14,448 nt of DNA, from NCBI GenBank assembly GCA_937926145.1, contig CALANW010000043.1, positions 1-14,448 on the forward strand, written 5' to 3'. The notes under the pieces are model-generated. The model was not told the origin of the DNA, ran no database searches, and was given only the letters and a program-made list of their open reading frames with translations. This DNA is from an uncultured Ruminococcus sp. Its GTDB lineage: Bacteria > Bacillota > Clostridia > Oscillospirales > Ruminococcaceae. Position 1 is the first letter of the stretch, and the number at the start of each line of letters is the position of its first letter. The position numbers and the translations under genes were made by a program. Shown one piece after another: positions 14,307 to 14,448 of this stretch.

Positions 14307-14448
14307 TCAAGCGCTCATTTCATCAAAGGTATCATCTTTCTCTGTTTCTCCCGAACCATTGTCACTGTCATCACTCGCCCCTTCCTCCGAAGGATCACTG
14401 CTGCCGTCTTCAGGTGTTTCCTCATTCGGGTCATCTGTCGGTTCTTCT
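14307..14448 (-). CDS. C-terminal end of an acidic, low-complexity protein (partial)
   Basis: The last 46 codons of a gene that begins outside the window, ending in TGA at 14307-14309. The tail is very rich in Asp, Glu, Ser, Pro and Gly (for example EEPTDDPNEE and DDSDNGSGE), with no hydrophobic stretch. It has the look of a disordered tail or linker on a secreted or membrane protein, similar in style to the kinase linker. Function cannot be assigned. Confidence 0.7.
   Translation of the reverse strand, partial: EEPTDDPNEETPEDGSSDPSEEGASDDSDNGSGETEKDDTFDEMSA

Overview
The window looks like chromosome of a fibre-degrading gut or rumen Clostridia, most likely Ruminococcus or a close relative. 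This is inferred from two secreted or lipid-anchored GH5 glycanases, strong GGAGG ribosome-binding sites, sigma-A-type promoters with 17-bp spacers, AT-rich intergenic DNA and Thr/Glu-rich linkers. No rRNA, tRNA, CRISPR, transposase or dockerin was seen.

Layout. 1-3732 (-) is a very large secreted GH5 enzyme whose 3' end lies outside the window. It carries a probable carbohydrate-binding segment, two Cys/His modules and 255-residue repeats. 4038-4229 (+) is a 63-residue lipoprotein. 4290-5921 (-) is a membrane-spanning Hanks-type Ser/Thr kinase with an outside sensor-like domain. 6034-7866 (-) is a second GH5, a lipoprotein. 8057-9190 (-) is a secreted non-specific nuclease with a Big_2 domain and a C-terminal Cys/His domain. 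9573-9845 and 10034-10306 (+) are two paralogous XRE regulators separated by a hairpin and a tiny, possibly frameshifted ORF. 12122-13045 and 10497-12125 (-) form an EamA-NhaC transporter operon with an ATGA overlap. 13271-14254 (+) is a His-rich, two-TM protein with a TPM-like domain and a zinc ribbon. 14307-14448 (-) is the acidic C-terminus of another gene.

How it fits together. The first 9.2 kb is a surface and secretion cluster: glycan hydrolysis, extracellular nucleic-acid scavenging, a lipoprotein and a kinase that could sense conditions outside the cell. Kinase, GH5-B and nuclease each have a recognisable promoter, and the last two end in hairpins of nearly the same sequence, so they are separate transcription units rather than one operon. 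The rest is regulation and transport.

The most unusual signal is a 123-bp near-palindromic element present twice in opposite orientation (3881-4003 and 9304-9426). The copies differ at 5 positions and both are bounded by TAA (TTA on the other strand); one lies upstream of the lipoprotein, the other between the divergent nuclease and XRE genes. It resembles a MITE. Second is the XRE pair, with its 17-bp-arm inverted repeat around a TATAAT and a Shine-Dalgarno sequence. I did not find a complete, clearly new multi-gene system.
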